Source: Duncaniella dubosii
GTDB taxonomy: Bacteria > Bacteroidota > Bacteroidia > Bacteroidales > Muribaculaceae
Direction: 5' to 3'
Assembly (NCBI RefSeq): GCF_004803915.1
Contig: NZ_CP039396.1
Span: forward strand, 744,001-808,000
Length of the DNA stretch: 64,000 bases
Each line of letters opens with the position of its first letter. Position 1 is the stretch's first letter. This document shows, in pieces, positions 9,037 to 17,854 of this stretch. The notes beneath the pieces are model-generated. The model searched no databases and was not told the DNA's origin. It worked only from the letters and a program-made list of their open reading frames with translations. Made by a program: the position numbers and the translations under genes.

Positions 9037-10593
9037 ATGGATGATCTGATGACCGTAGTCGACTGGTCGCGATGGCAATTCGCCCTCACCGCCATGTATC
9101 ACTGGCTCTTTGTGCCGCTCACACTCGGATTGAGCGTGATTGTCGGCATAATGGAGACCATCTATTACCGCACACGGAATGAAAAATGGCTTCACACAAC
9201 AAAGTTCTGGATGACACTCTTCGGGATAAACTTTGCGATGGGCGTAGCCACCGGTATCATTCTCGAATTTGAATTCGGCACAAACTGGTCAAACTACAGC
9301 TGGTTTGTCGGCGATATCTTCGGAGCGCCGCTCGCCATCGAAGGACTGCTCGCCTTCTTCATGGAGGCCACCTTCATAGCAGTCATGTTTTTCGGATGGA
9401 AAAAAGTCAGCCCCGGATTCCATCTCGCATCGACATGGCTGACGGCACTCGGAGCGTCAATCTCCGCGCTGTGGATTCTTATCGCCAACGCATGGATGCA
9501 ATATCCCGTCGGCATGGAATTCGACCCCGGACAGATGCGCAACATCATGGACAACTTCTGGGACGTAGTGCTATCGCCTGTGGCAATCAACAAATTTTTC
9601 CATGCCGTGTTTGACGGCTGGGTCGTAGGCGCTGTGTTTGTCTGCGGTGTCAGCGCATGGTACATGATGAAAAAACGCCGCCGCGAATTCGCACTCGACT
9701 CAATCCGCATAGCCGGATGGGTGGGGCTTGTCGGAATCCTGCTCACTCTCTGGACAGGCGACGGCTCCGCCGTGCAGGTAGCAAGAGTGCAGCCGATGAA
9801 ACTCGCCGCGATGGAAGGGCTCTACAAAGGCAAACCGGGACAGGAAATCGTCGGTGTCGGCATCCTCAATCCATCAAAAAAGCCCAACGACGGACAAGAC
9901 CCCTTCCTGTTTGAGATTTCGATCCCCTACGGACTGTCAATTCTCGCCAACCATGATCCACACAGCTTCGTTCCCGGTATCGACGACCTCCTCAACGGAA
10001 TCGAACTCACTCCCGAAGGCGACACCATACGCACCGACTCTTACGCCGAGCGCATAGCCATCGGCAAGCGTGCCCACGAATCACTGCGAGCATTCGACAC
10101 CGCAATGGCCAAGGGCGACCATGCGGCTATGGAGGAAGCACGCGCCAAACTCAAGGAAGATTACCGCTATTTCGGCTACGGCTATCTCGACAGCCCCGAG
10201 GAGGCAGTGCCCCCGGTAGCGATGACCTTCTACTCGTTCCACATCATGGTGATGGCTGGAGGCTACCTGCTTCTGTTCTTCATCATCGCCGTGTTCAGTT
10301 CGCTCAAGGGAAGCCGGCTTTGGGAAAAATGCTGGTGGCAATGGGTAGCCATTCTCACCATCCCCGTGGTCTGGATATGCTCCGAAGCCGGATGGGTCAC
10401 TGCCGAAGTCGGCCGTCAGCCGTGGATCATCGAAGGACTGATGCCTAACAAAGCGGCCATATCAGCGATATCCGCCTCGACCGTGCAGCTTACGTTCTGG
10501 ATGTTCGCGGCCGTCTTCACCGCGTTGCTCATCGCCGAAATCACCATCATGGTCAATCAGATCCGCAACGGCTCTGACCGGAATGAATATTAA
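9037..10593 (+). CDS. cydA: Cytochrome bd quinol oxidase subunit I
   Basis: 518 residues. With CydB it oxidises quinol and reduces oxygen to water, giving micro-aerobic respiration and oxygen scavenging in an otherwise anaerobic gut bacterium. Seen: the N-terminal RWQFALTAMYHWLFVPLTLG with heme-ligand His22, further hydrophobic helices (GVATGIILEFEFGTNW; AIEGLLAFFMEATFIAV), a hydrophilic Q-loop in the middle, and the C-terminal GWVTAEVGRQPWIIEGL block typical of CydA. It is followed 55 bp later by cydB. Confidence 0.97.
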   Translation: MDDLMTVVDWSRWQFALTAMYHWLFVPLTLGLSVIVGIMETIYYRTRNEKWLHTTKFWMTLFGINFAMGVATGIILEFEFGTNWSNYSWFVGDIFGAPLAIEGLLAFFMEATFIAVMFFGWKKVSPGFHLASTWLTALGASISALWILIANAWMQYPVGMEFDPGQMRNIMDNFWDVVLSPVAINKFFHAVFDGWVVGAVFVCGVSAWYMMKKRRREFALDSIRIAGWVGLVGILLTLWTGDGSAVQVARVQPMKLAAMEGLYKGKPGQEIVGVGILNPSKKPNDGQDPFLFEISIPYGLSILANHDPHSFVPGIDDLLNGIELTPEGDTIRTDSYAERIAIGKRAHESLRAFDTAMAKGDHAAMEEARAKLKEDYRYFGYGYLDSPEEAVPPVAMTFYSFHIMVMAGGYLLLFFIIAVFSSLKGSRLWEKCWWQWVAILTIPVVWICSEAGWVTAEVGRQPWIIEGLMPNKAAISAISASTVQLTFWMFAAVFTALLIAEITIMVNQIRNGSDRNEY

Positions 10594-10648
10594 GGTGACA
10601 GAAATACACAACAAAAGCATTATCCATCTCCTAAAATGCCATTAACTC

Positions 10649-11776
10649 ATGGGACTTGAATCATTACAGATATACTGGTGGCTGCTGATTTCCATACTCG
10701 GCGCACTCCTCGTCTTCCTGCTTTTCGTGCAGGGCGGACAGACATTCCTGCTCAGTGTCAGCGACAATTCCGAAGCCTCGCGACGCATGATCGGCTCGTT
10801 CGGCCACAAATGGGAACTGTCGTTCACCACTCTCGTCGTTTTCGGCGGAGCATTCTTCGCATCCTTCCCCCTGTTCTACTCAACCAGCTTCGGAGGTGCC
10901 TACTGGCTGTGGATGCTCATCCTCATCAGCTTCGTTCTGCAGGCCGTGAGCTACGAATTCCGTGCAAAGAAAGGCAATCTCTACGGCACACGCACCTACG
11001 ACACCTTTCTTTTCATCAACGGCTGTGTCGGCTGCGTGCTGCTCGGCGTGGCTGTGTCGATGTTCTTCTTCGGAGCTGAGTTCACTGTCTCCAAAGGCAA
11101 TCTGCTCGACACAATCGCCCCCGTCATCTCGACATGGGCACCCTCTCACGGATTCGAAGCCATATTCTATTGGAAAAACCTCATACTCGGTTTTGCAGTC
11201 CTCTTCCTCGCCCGCACACAGGCCGCACTCTATCTGATGAACAACAACAAGCAGGACGACGCCTTCTTCCGCGCCAACCGTCGCCGGGTGCTCGTCAACG
11301 CCGTGGTGTTCCTGATATTCTTCCTCCTGTTCGTCGGGCTGCTCCTGACTGCCGACTCGCTTGAGACAACATTCGACGGCAGCATCGACGGAAGGCAGAG
11401 TGAGTTCACCGTCAGAGAATTCAAATATTTCTTCAATTTCATCGACATGCCGTGGGCGCTCGCATCTTTCCTCGTGGGTGTGGTCATGGTGCTCTATGCA
11501 ATCATCCGCTCCGCGTTTGCCTCGCACTGGACATCCGGAATATGGTGGAGCGGCATCGGGACTGTCCTCGTTGTCCTCGCCCTCTTCTGGGTTGCAGGCT
11601 ACAACAACACACCCTACTACCCCTCGCTGGCCGACCCATCGTCGTCGCTCACAATCTTCAACAGCTCGTCGAGCCACTTCACTCTCACCTGCATGAGCTG
11701 GGTGTCGGTCATCATACCCTTCGTCCTCGCCTACATCGCCTACGCATGGTATGCGATGGACCGCAAACATCACTAA
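10649..11776 (+). CDS. cydB: Cytochrome bd quinol oxidase subunit II
   Basis: 375 residues and about eight to nine predicted membrane helices. Partner of CydA in the bd oxidase. Characteristic segments include the first helix YWWLLISILGALLVFLLFVQGGQ, IGSFGHKWELSFTTLVVFGGAFFASFPLFY (both read over about residues 9-75) and the late IPFVLAYIAYAWYAM helix. Last gene of the DUF4492-cydA-cydB operon. It converges on the M18 aminopeptidase gene, with inverted-repeat copy B filling the gap. Confidence 0.96.
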   Translation: MGLESLQIYWWLLISILGALLVFLLFVQGGQTFLLSVSDNSEASRRMIGSFGHKWELSFTTLVVFGGAFFASFPLFYSTSFGGAYWLWMLILISFVLQAVSYEFRAKKGNLYGTRTYDTFLFINGCVGCVLLGVAVSMFFFGAEFTVSKGNLLDTIAPVISTWAPSHGFEAIFYWKNLILGFAVLFLARTQAALYLMNNNKQDDAFFRANRRRVLVNAVVFLIFFLLFVGLLLTADSLETTFDGSIDGRQSEFTVREFKYFFNFIDMPWALASFLVGVVMVLYAIIRSAFASHWTSGIWWSGIGTVLVVLALFWVAGYNNTPYYPSLADPSSSLTIFNSSSSHFTLTCMSWVSVIIPFVLAYIAYAWYAMDRKHH

Positions 11777-11803
11777 TCTGTATCTATACTCCAAAAGAGT
11801 TCA

Positions 11804-11976
11804 AAAATAAAGGATACAGAAATTCATAAATTACCCCCGGATAACAGATTTTTTATTTCAGGCACCCGGCGAGCGTGATGGGAGTTACAAAGGACTCCTC
11901 ACTCAACAATCTCCGAGCAGTGAAACAAGAACCTGTTATCCGGGGGTAATTTATGAATTTCTGTACCCTTTATTTT
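11804..11976. repeat. Inverted-repeat element, copy B: 44-bp arms between cydB and the aminopeptidase gene
   Basis: The left arm 11804-11847 and right arm 11933-11976 are inverted copies with 43 of 44 positions identical, separated by 85 bp. Each arm holds TACAGAAATTCATAAATTA and CCCCCGGATAACAG. The left arm continues into ATTTTTTATTT as in the other copies, but the right arm does not mirror it, so the inner part has diverged or been replaced. It reaches the last base of the minus-strand aminopeptidase stop codon. Confidence 0.9.
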
Positions 11977-13274
11977 CAGAGGTCAAAGAAAGTCTTGAAA
12001 GCGCGTATCGTATAGACGTGGTCGCGTGTGGCCATTGTCTCGCGCACCGAGTGCATCGCCCAGATGGCTTCGCCCATATCCACACCGCGAAGATCGATCT
12101 GCGATGTCAGGATATTGCCGAGAGTCGAACCGCCGGCCACATCGCTGTGGTTGACAAAATACTGGCACGGGACACCGGCCTTCTCGCAGATTGACTTGAA
12201 TACGGCTGCCGATTCGGCATCGGTCATGTATTTGCAGTTGGCGTTGATTTTGATTACAGGACCGCCGCCGACCACCGGATGATTGGTCGGGTCATACTTC
12301 TCGGGATAGTTGGGATGGTAGGCATGAGCGTTGTCGGCCGAGACCATAAACGACTTGTCGATGCTGCGCAGATAGTCCTCCTCACTGCCGCCGAGACAAG
12401 TGACTATGCGACGCAGAAGCTGCATCAGCACAGGCGAGGCAGCACCCTGCTTAGTGCCCGAGCCGGTTTCCTCATTGTCAAAGATAGCCATCACGCGGGT
12501 CTGTTTTGTCGACGAAGTTTCGAGCAAGGCAGTCATCGCGCCGTGAACCATGCTCAGGTCGTCGAGACGACCTGATGTCAGAAACTCCTCGTCAAGCCCT
12601 ACGAGACAGGCTGGAGTGGTGTCAAACAGCGAGAGGTCGAAATCAAGAATATCCTCCATAGCACATCCGACAGCCTCGGCTACACAGCGCAGAAGCATAT
12701 TGTTTTTTTCAGCCGCCTCCCTGACGATAGCGATCACAGGAAGCATGTCTTTCTGCTTCGAGAGAGGGTTGCCCTCGTTGACCGCACGGTTGAAATGGAT
12801 GGCGAGGTGGGGTATTGTGAGCAGCGGACGGTCAAATCTGACAATCTCCGTACGCGGGTTGAGCGGATCGTCGGAGCGGAGCACCACACGTCCGGCCAGC
12901 GAAAGCGGACGGTCAAACCATGTGTAGAGAATCGGGCCGCCGTAGACTTCGACATTCAGCTTAACGACCCCGCCGTCGCTGATCATCTCGGCATTCGGCT
13001 TGACACACAGACAGGGCGAATCGGAATGGGCCGAGATAATGCGGAATCCCGACGCAGGTCCTTCAGTCGAGACGACAAAGGCGAATATGGCGCTTGAGTT
13101 CTTGGTTATATAGTATTTTCCACCCGGTTCGAGCTTCCATGATTCACGCGGATCAAGGCGCATGAATCCCGCATCGTCAAGCCGGCTTCCGACGGTCTTG
13201 ACAGCGAGAAAATTGACAGGACTCTTGTCAAGAAATTCCATTAGCGAACGGGCTATGACTTTAACTTCTTCCAT
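11976..13274 (-). CDS. apeB: M18 family aminopeptidase (aspartyl aminopeptidase type)
   Basis: 432 residues, the normal length of M18 zinc aminopeptidases, which release N-terminal (often acidic) residues in the cytosol and form tetrahedral dodecamers. Metal and active-site motifs are present in order: SAHSDSP near residue 80, FDNEETGSGTKQGA in the middle, and ADNAHAYHPNYPEKYDP and NHSDVAGGSTLG towards the C-terminus. Convergent with cydB. Its own promoter appears to sit in the hairpin at 13312-13354. Confidence 0.93.
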   Translation of the reverse strand: MEEVKVIARSLMEFLDKSPVNFLAVKTVGSRLDDAGFMRLDPRESWKLEPGGKYYITKNSSAIFAFVVSTEGPASGFRIISAHSDSPCLCVKPNAEMISDGGVVKLNVEVYGGPILYTWFDRPLSLAGRVVLRSDDPLNPRTEIVRFDRPLLTIPHLAIHFNRAVNEGNPLSKQKDMLPVIAIVREAAEKNNMLLRCVAEAVGCAMEDILDFDLSLFDTTPACLVGLDEEFLTSGRLDDLSMVHGAMTALLETSSTKQTRVMAIFDNEETGSGTKQGAASPVLMQLLRRIVTCLGGSEEDYLRSIDKSFMVSADNAHAYHPNYPEKYDPTNHPVVGGGPVIKINANCKYMTDAESAAVFKSICEKAGVPCQYFVNHSDVAGGSTLGNILTSQIDLRGVDMGEAIWAMHSVRETMATRDHVYTIRAFKTFFDL

Positions 13275-13311
13275 TGATATGTCTATTAAGGTATTAGGTA
13301 AATTTATAAAA

Positions 13312-13354
13312 TTGCCTTCGGGTGGAATTCAAATTCCGCCCGAAGGCAAAGATA
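13312..13354 (-). terminator. 18-bp hairpin terminator for the DUF3298 gene, overlapping the next promoter
   Basis: TTGCCTTCGGGTGGAATT (13312-13329) pairs with its near-perfect complement at 13332-13349, with one G-T pair. On the minus strand it is followed by TTTTAT, as expected for a terminator of the gene at 13429-14259. The minus strand also reads TATCTTTG at 13354-13347, a -7 box that overlaps the base of the stem and would start transcription of the aminopeptidase inside the hairpin. Confidence 0.7.
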
Positions 13355-13428
13355 ATAAATTAAAGAGATACTTGCAGCAAAACTGCCGCTGTTTTTTTAC
13401 AGGCTGCCGGAGAGCGGGGCCGCGAATG

Positions 13429-14259
13429 TCAGAACCCTTGGTCAAACAGGCGTATCACCGATGGCTGAAGGAAGCGTTCGATCTCATATGGATAGACGGC
13501 CACATCAACCGAGCCCATTGCATATGGCCCGATTTCGTAAGGGTCATAGTGGAAATAGAGCGTATTGCCGGAGATGTACGGAATGCCGGGATAAGTCAGC
13601 TGGTCGGCAAACACCCCTGCGTTCCTTAGACCGCCGACAGACACTCCGAGCTGGCGGGCAAGAGCCTCCTTGATGACAGGAACGATTGAATCGGTCGGAG
13701 TCCCGTGGCGGAATATGTTTGAATTGTCGAGCACCTGCGAGTTGGCGAAATCATAGGTGAATGGACGGACGGTCGTCATCGGATGCGCACCTCCGAGATA
13801 AGACGACGACACGAGCTGATAGGTGACCATCTCTTCGTCAAGATCCAAGACAGAGCCGGTCACGCTGCTGAAATATGTCATCGAGTCAGACGGAAGCGTA
13901 TCGACAGGCACTATATTCTTCACACCTTCCACAAACGACGTATCGTCAAGATACTTATTGATTGCGTCGCGGATAGAAACCGAAGTAGTGTCTGAATATG
14001 CGAAATTCAGCAGAGAGTCCTGAAGCACCTTTATGTCATTGCCGCCAAATTTCTCCGGCCACTGGACCGAGGTATACATTTCAAGATATACCGTCCCGTA
14101 GTCTGTCTCAACACGGTAACTGCGGTCGGCGGTCAAGAGTTTCTTGTGTATCTCGAATTCAGAAATTTCACTGTCTGCGGGAGCTTCGTTCCTGTTTCCG
14201 CATGAGGCGGCCAGAAGCCCAATCAACGGAAGACCAACAAGATAATATTTCAGCTTCAT
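13429..14259 (-). CDS. DUF3298/RsiV-like lipoprotein
   Basis: 276 residues from the ATG at 14259, which opens a lipoprotein signal peptide MKLKYYLVGLPLIGLLAASC; a longer in-frame extension to 14385 has no signal features and is rejected. The C-terminal third (STYLGG-like SSYLGGAHPMTT, then FHYDPYEIGPYAMGSVDV) is the pattern of DUF3298 domains found in RsiV-type and heat-shock-like envelope proteins. Role unknown: likely a lipid-anchored periplasmic or surface protein, possibly lysozyme- or glycan-binding by analogy to RsiV (inference). Monocistronic by context. Confidence 0.75.
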   Translation of the reverse strand: MKLKYYLVGLPLIGLLAASCGNRNEAPADSEISEFEIHKKLLTADRSYRVETDYGTVYLEMYTSVQWPEKFGGNDIKVLQDSLLNFAYSDTTSVSIRDAINKYLDDTSFVEGVKNIVPVDTLPSDSMTYFSSVTGSVLDLDEEMVTYQLVSSSYLGGAHPMTTVRPFTYDFANSQVLDNSNIFRHGTPTDSIVPVIKEALARQLGVSVGGLRNAGVFADQLTYPGIPYISGNTLYFHYDPYEIGPYAMGSVDVAVYPYEIERFLQPSVIRLFDQGF

Positions 14260-14471
14260 AATCTTACAATAGATAAGGTTGGATATTGGTGGATATTTAG
14301 GTACAAAATTGATTAAAAAATTCCGTTTTAGGATATAACGGACATACAACGTAACATGTTTGTAACACGGCGATATTAATTTCAATCCGCAAAACAGACC
14401 ACTGTGACGGCTAAAACGGCCTAAAAATCGGCAAAACGAAGCTCTGTTAACATCTTTATACGTTTGGATAG

Positions 14472-14501
14472 TTGAAAGTTGTCAAAAAATACTTAACTTT
14501 G
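14472..14501 (+). promoter_or_regulatory. acpP promoter
   Basis: TTG at 14472-14474, a 19-bp spacer and TAACTTTG at 14494-14501, an almost ideal Bacteroidota promoter, giving a leader of about 70 nt. The 320-bp gap 14260-14579 otherwise shows nothing I can name. Confidence 0.8.
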
Positions 14502-14579
14502 CACCGCAAATGTAAAAATCATTGCATTTTGCCACCAAATTAAGAAATTTACTAATCAACTTACAATTACAACAAAGCT

Positions 14580-14819
14580 ATGTCTGAAATTGCATCTCGA
14601 GTTAAAGCTATCATCGTTGATAAGCTCGGTGTTGACGAAAACGAAGTAACCGAAACCGCTGAATTCACTAAGGATCTTGGCGCAGACAGCCTCGACACTG
14701 TAGAGCTCATCATGGAATTTGAGAAAGAATTTGGCATCACTATTCCCGATGATCAGGCCGAGAAGATCAGCACCGTACAGAACGCAATCGAATACATCGA
14801 GGCCAACACTCAGAAGTAA
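14580..14819 (+). CDS. acpP: Acyl carrier protein
   Basis: 79 acidic residues. Carries growing fatty acyl chains on a phosphopantetheine arm attached to Ser37 in the motif [17 protein letters not shown]. Length and motif are typical. First gene of acpP-fabF; the strong promoter and the partial hairpin downstream fit the usual excess of ACP over the condensing enzyme. Confidence 0.97.
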   Translation: MSEIASRVKAIIVDKLGVDENEVTETAEFTKDLGADSLDTVELIMEFEKEFGITIPDDQAEKISTVQNAIEYIEANTQK

Positions 14820-14869
14820 GAAAAACGGTCTGCAGGCCATCAGACGGCCAGTGCTCTGACCGAGCCACA

Positions 14870-14910
14870 AAGGCTCCCCACGCCAATCACCATACGCGCG
14901 GAGGAGCCTT
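14870..14910 (+). promoter_or_regulatory. Intercistronic hairpin between acpP and fabF (possible attenuator)
   Basis: AAGGCTCC (14870-14877) pairs perfectly with GGAGCCTT (14903-14910) and is followed by CTTCTC, a weak T-rich tract. It could terminate part of the transcripts so that acpP is made in excess. A second small stem, GTCTG/CAGAC, lies just upstream. Confidence 0.5.
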
Positions 14911-15007
14911 CTTCTCAATTCAGCCTCCGCGGTCAACCCCCACAGACAAAAAAACACAGCGGGATTCCGCACATATTTCTTTCACAAACCACTGTAGATT
15001 ATTGCCA

Positions 15008-16275
15008 ATGGAATTAAAAAGAGTAGTGGTGACCGGCCTCGGAGCCATCACCCCCATAGGCAACGATGTTGAGACAACTTGGCTCAACGCCGTAGCCGGC
15101 AAGAGCGGCGCCGCTCCCATCACACATTTCGACGCTTCGAAATTCAAAACCCAGTTTGCCTGCGAAGTCAAGGGTTATAACGCTAACGATCATTTCGACC
15201 GCAAGAAACTCCGTCAGCTCGACCTCTATGCACAGTATGGCATCGTCGCAGCCCGTCAGGCAGTAGCCGACTCAGGCATCGAGGAAGCAGCCAACCTCAA
15301 CCGCGACCGCGTAGGCGTTATCGTCGCCGCAGGCATCGGCGGTCTCCACACATTTGAGGAAGAGGCCGGCTACTATGCAGTAAACGGAGCTGAACAAGGC
15401 CCGAAATACAACCCCTTCTTCATCCCCAAGATGATTGCTGACATCGCTTCAGGTCATATCTCCATGGAATATGGCTACCACGGACCTAACTTCGGCGTGG
15501 TTTCAGCATGCGCATCATCCAACAACGCCATCATCGACGCATTCAACCTCATCCGTCTGGGCAAGGCCGACGCTATCGTGACCGGCGGCGCTGAAGCTGC
15601 AATCTTCCCCGCAGGTGTAGGCGGTTTCAACTCAATGCACGCCCTCTCGACCCGCAACGACTCTCCCGAGACAGCATCGCGTCCGTTCAGCGCATCGCGC
15701 GACGGTTTCGTGATGGGTGAAGGCTCTGTGGTGCTCATCCTCGAAGAACTCGAACATGCCAAGGCCCGCGGCGCAAAGATCTATGCCGAAATCGCAGGTG
15801 GAGGCATGAGCGCCGACGCACATCACCTCACCGCAACCCATCCCGAAGGTCTCGGCGCGAAGCTCGCCATGAGCAACGCTCTCGAGGACGCAGGCATGAA
15901 GCCCGAAGACATCGACTATATCAACGTTCACGGAACATCGACCCCTGTCGGTGACATCTCTGAAGTCAAGGCTATCGTCGAACTCTTCGGTGATCAGGCC
16001 CACAAGCTCAACATCAGCTCCACCAAGTCGATGACCGGCCACCTTCTCGGTGCGACCGGAGCTCTCGAAGCAATGTTCTCTGTGCTTGCAGTCAAGAACG
16101 ACATAGTTCCCCGACCATCAACCACGAGGAAGGCGATAACGACGAGAACATCGACTACACTCTCAACTTCACATTCAACAAGGCAGAAAACCGCCCCGTG
16201 CGCGCAGCCCTCTCGAACTCGTTCGGATTCGGCGGCCACAACGCGACTGTCATCGTGAAGAAGTACGAGGAATAA
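15008..16275 (+). CDS. fabF: Beta-ketoacyl-ACP synthase II, one apparent frameshift
   Basis: Condenses malonyl-ACP with acyl-ACP in fatty acid elongation. Catalytic Cys168 lies in GVVSACASSNNAI, with the histidines in NVHGTSTPVGD and KSMTGHLLGATGA. The frame breaks at the CCCC run 16109-16112. Adding one C restores NDIVPPTINHEEGDN and the ending FGFGGHNATVIVKKYEE, the standard FabF C-terminus, for 422 residues. The ATG at 15008 is preferred over the TTG at 15002 because it gives the normal MELKRVVVTGLG start. Second gene of the acpP operon, closed by a strong terminator. Confidence 0.94.
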
Positions 16276-16308
16276 TCCTGAATTTCTCCATACAAAGCCA
16301 TAGCCACC

Positions 16309-16347
16309 GGGAGGTGTGCGGATCAACTCCGCACACCTCCCTTTTTT
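16309..16347 (+). terminator. Terminator after fabF
   Basis: Perfect 13-bp stem GGGAGGTGTGCGG / CCGCACACCTCCC with a 7-nt loop and six T. Confidence 0.92.
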
Positions 16348-16748
16348 CACGGCAGGCGGACGAGCGGCACATCACAAATTCAAAGGCCGGTTTAATCCGG
16401 TGTCACACACCGGGTTAAATCAACACCCGACAATAGGGCGGACGACTCTTTCACCGGCATGTATCATGCGGTGTCCATAGAGTCCATATATATACGAATA
16501 CACGATTGTATTACTATTCGGTGTGCATTGTTCCTTTCATGTTTATGGCCCGACATCGGCAGTTACACAGACATCCGGCCGTCGTTATACAAATTAAGTT
16601 TTTTATTGGTTGTCGCTCTTGTTGCAAAGTTAACGCCCCGGCCACGCACAAAAGATGCGATAATACAAAAACGGAATTAAGACATCAGCGCATGAAGGCA
16701 AAATCATTGCAAAATTGTGTGAGTCATAGCTAAAAAGAGTGAAAAAAC
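16348..16748. other. Intergenic region without a convincing gene
   Basis: About 400 bp. It holds an imperfect hairpin, GGTTTAATCCGGTG / CACCGGGTTAAATC (16387-16419), and a minus-strand CAAAGTTA box (16625-16632) with a badly spaced -33 candidate. The short ORFs here lack coding character. A minus-strand small RNA is possible but unsupported. Confidence 0.4.
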
Positions 16749-16780
16749 TTTGGCCAAGAGGGAATAATTTCTTAACTTTG
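16749..16780 (+). promoter_or_regulatory. Promoter of rpmB-rpmG-DUF4295
   Basis: TTTG 16749-16752, a 20-bp spacer, TAACTTTG 16773-16780. This leaves a leader of about 130 nt before rpmB, long enough for autogenous control, though no known r-protein leader is recognised. Confidence 0.82.
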
Positions 16781-16914
16781 CAGCCGAGTTTTGTGGCACA
16801 TCCTTGAAAAAGGGCTTTGAATGATGCACTTTGCCCTGATATGAGAAGGGAGATGGCGGCCACAAAGCGTTGTGACTTATATAATTAATAACAAAGAGAT
16901 AAAAACCAACAGCC

Positions 16915-17175
16915 ATGTCAAAAATTTGTCAGATCACAGGCAAGAAAGCAATGGTGGGCAACAATGTGTCGCACTCAAAGCGTCGCACAAAGCGCAAGTT
17001 TGATGTAAATCTCTTCAACAAGAAATTCTTCTGGGTTGAGGAGCAAGCTTGGATCACCCTTACCATTTCAGCCGCAGGCCTTCGCACCATCAACAAGAAG
17101 GGTCTTGACGCTGCTATCAAAGAAGCAGCCGCAAAGGGTTATATAACTGAAATCAAATACTTAGACATTTTATAA
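16915..17175 (+). CDS. rpmB: 50S ribosomal protein L28
   Basis: 86 residues, basic, starting [21 protein letters not shown], the L28 signature, with [18 protein letters not shown] following. Component of the large ribosomal subunit. Directly followed (4 bp) by rpmG in the usual Bacteroidota cluster. Confidence 0.97.
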   Translation: MSKICQITGKKAMVGNNVSHSKRRTKRKFDVNLFNKKFFWVEEQAWITLTISAAGLRTINKKGLDAAIKEAAAKGYITEIKYLDIL

Positions 17176-17179
17176 GAAG

Positions 17180-17368
17180 ATGGCAAAGAAAGCTAAAGGC
17201 AATCGCGTTCAGGTCATCCTCGAATGCACCGAACACAAGGCATCTGGCATGCCCGGAACTTCGCGTTACATCACTACAAAGAACCGCAAGAACACTACCG
17301 AGCGTCTGGAGTTGAAGAAATACAACCCCATTCTCAAGAAAGTTACTGTACACAAAGAAATTAAATAA
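17180..17368 (+). CDS. rpmG: 50S ribosomal protein L33
   Basis: 62 residues with [20 protein letters not shown] and the C-terminal [16 protein letters not shown] of L33. It lacks the CxxC zinc pairs, so it is the zinc-independent form. Translationally close to rpmB and the DUF4295 gene. Confidence 0.96.
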   Translation: MAKKAKGNRVQVILECTEHKASGMPGTSRYITTKNRKNTTERLELKKYNPILKKVTVHKEIK

Positions 17369-17379
17369 TTCACTGACTC

Positions 17380-17529
17380 ATGGCAAAGAAAACCGTTGCA
17401 TCTCTGCAAAAAGGCGAAGGCCGCACTTATAGCAAGGTCATCAAGGTCGTTAAGTCGGCGAAGACCGGTGCTTACACCTTCCAGGAACAGATGGTTCCCA
17501 ACGACGCCGTTAAGGACATTCTCAAATAA
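17380..17529 (+). CDS. DUF4295 small basic protein
   Basis: 49 residues beginning MAKKTVASLQKGEGRTYSKV and ending in VPNDAVKDILK. This small Lys-rich protein follows rpmG throughout Bacteroidota and is thought from its location to be ribosome-associated; its function is not known to me. It begins 11 bp after rpmG and is followed by a terminator, so it is the last gene of the operon. Confidence 0.92.
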   Translation: MAKKTVASLQKGEGRTYSKVIKVVKSAKTGAYTFQEQMVPNDAVKDILK

Positions 17530-17578
17530 TTGAGAATCCGCCCTATCCAACGCGCAGCAATTCTTAAAAACGAAATAT

Positions 17579-17615
17579 CCCCGGGAAGACGTCAACACGT
17601 CATTCCGGGGCTTTT
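17579..17615 (+). terminator. Terminator after the ribosomal protein operon
   Basis: CCCCGG-GAAGACGT pairs with ACGTCATTC-CGGGG across a CAAC loop, followed by CTTTTC. Confidence 0.7.
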
Positions 17616-17709
17616 CGTATGCCAAAACCATGTCAGACACCATAATTATGTTGTGAAACATAATCGGTCAGCACATTTACGCCACATCTAATAAATTTTA
17701 GCTTCAAAG

Positions 17710-17741
17710 TTTGTTTTTGTCGGAATAAAAGCATAAATTCG
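17710..17741 (+). promoter_or_regulatory. Possible promoter of the glycogen operon
   Basis: TTTG 17710-17713, a 20-bp spacer, then TAAATTCG at 17734-17741 (one base off TAnnTTTG), about 105 bp before the GH133 start. The rest of the 325-bp gap holds only the terminator above. Confidence 0.45.
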
Positions 17742-17854
17742 TGACTTAAATAACGACCCCGCAGACTCTTCTCAACCCTATCTAATCTTACGGAGCCGCT
17801 TCAATTCTAATATCACAAACAGCAATCTAACAATCAATAAATAATACCCCTTAC

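Noticed and set aside
10880..11794. 304-codon minus-strand open frame
   Set aside because: Antisense shadow of cydB; low-complexity Glu/Gly/Val composition, no motif or promoter.
16459..16733. Short open frames between fabF and rpmB
   Set aside because: No start context, no domain, overlapping frames, and located upstream of the rpmB promoter in non-coding sequence.
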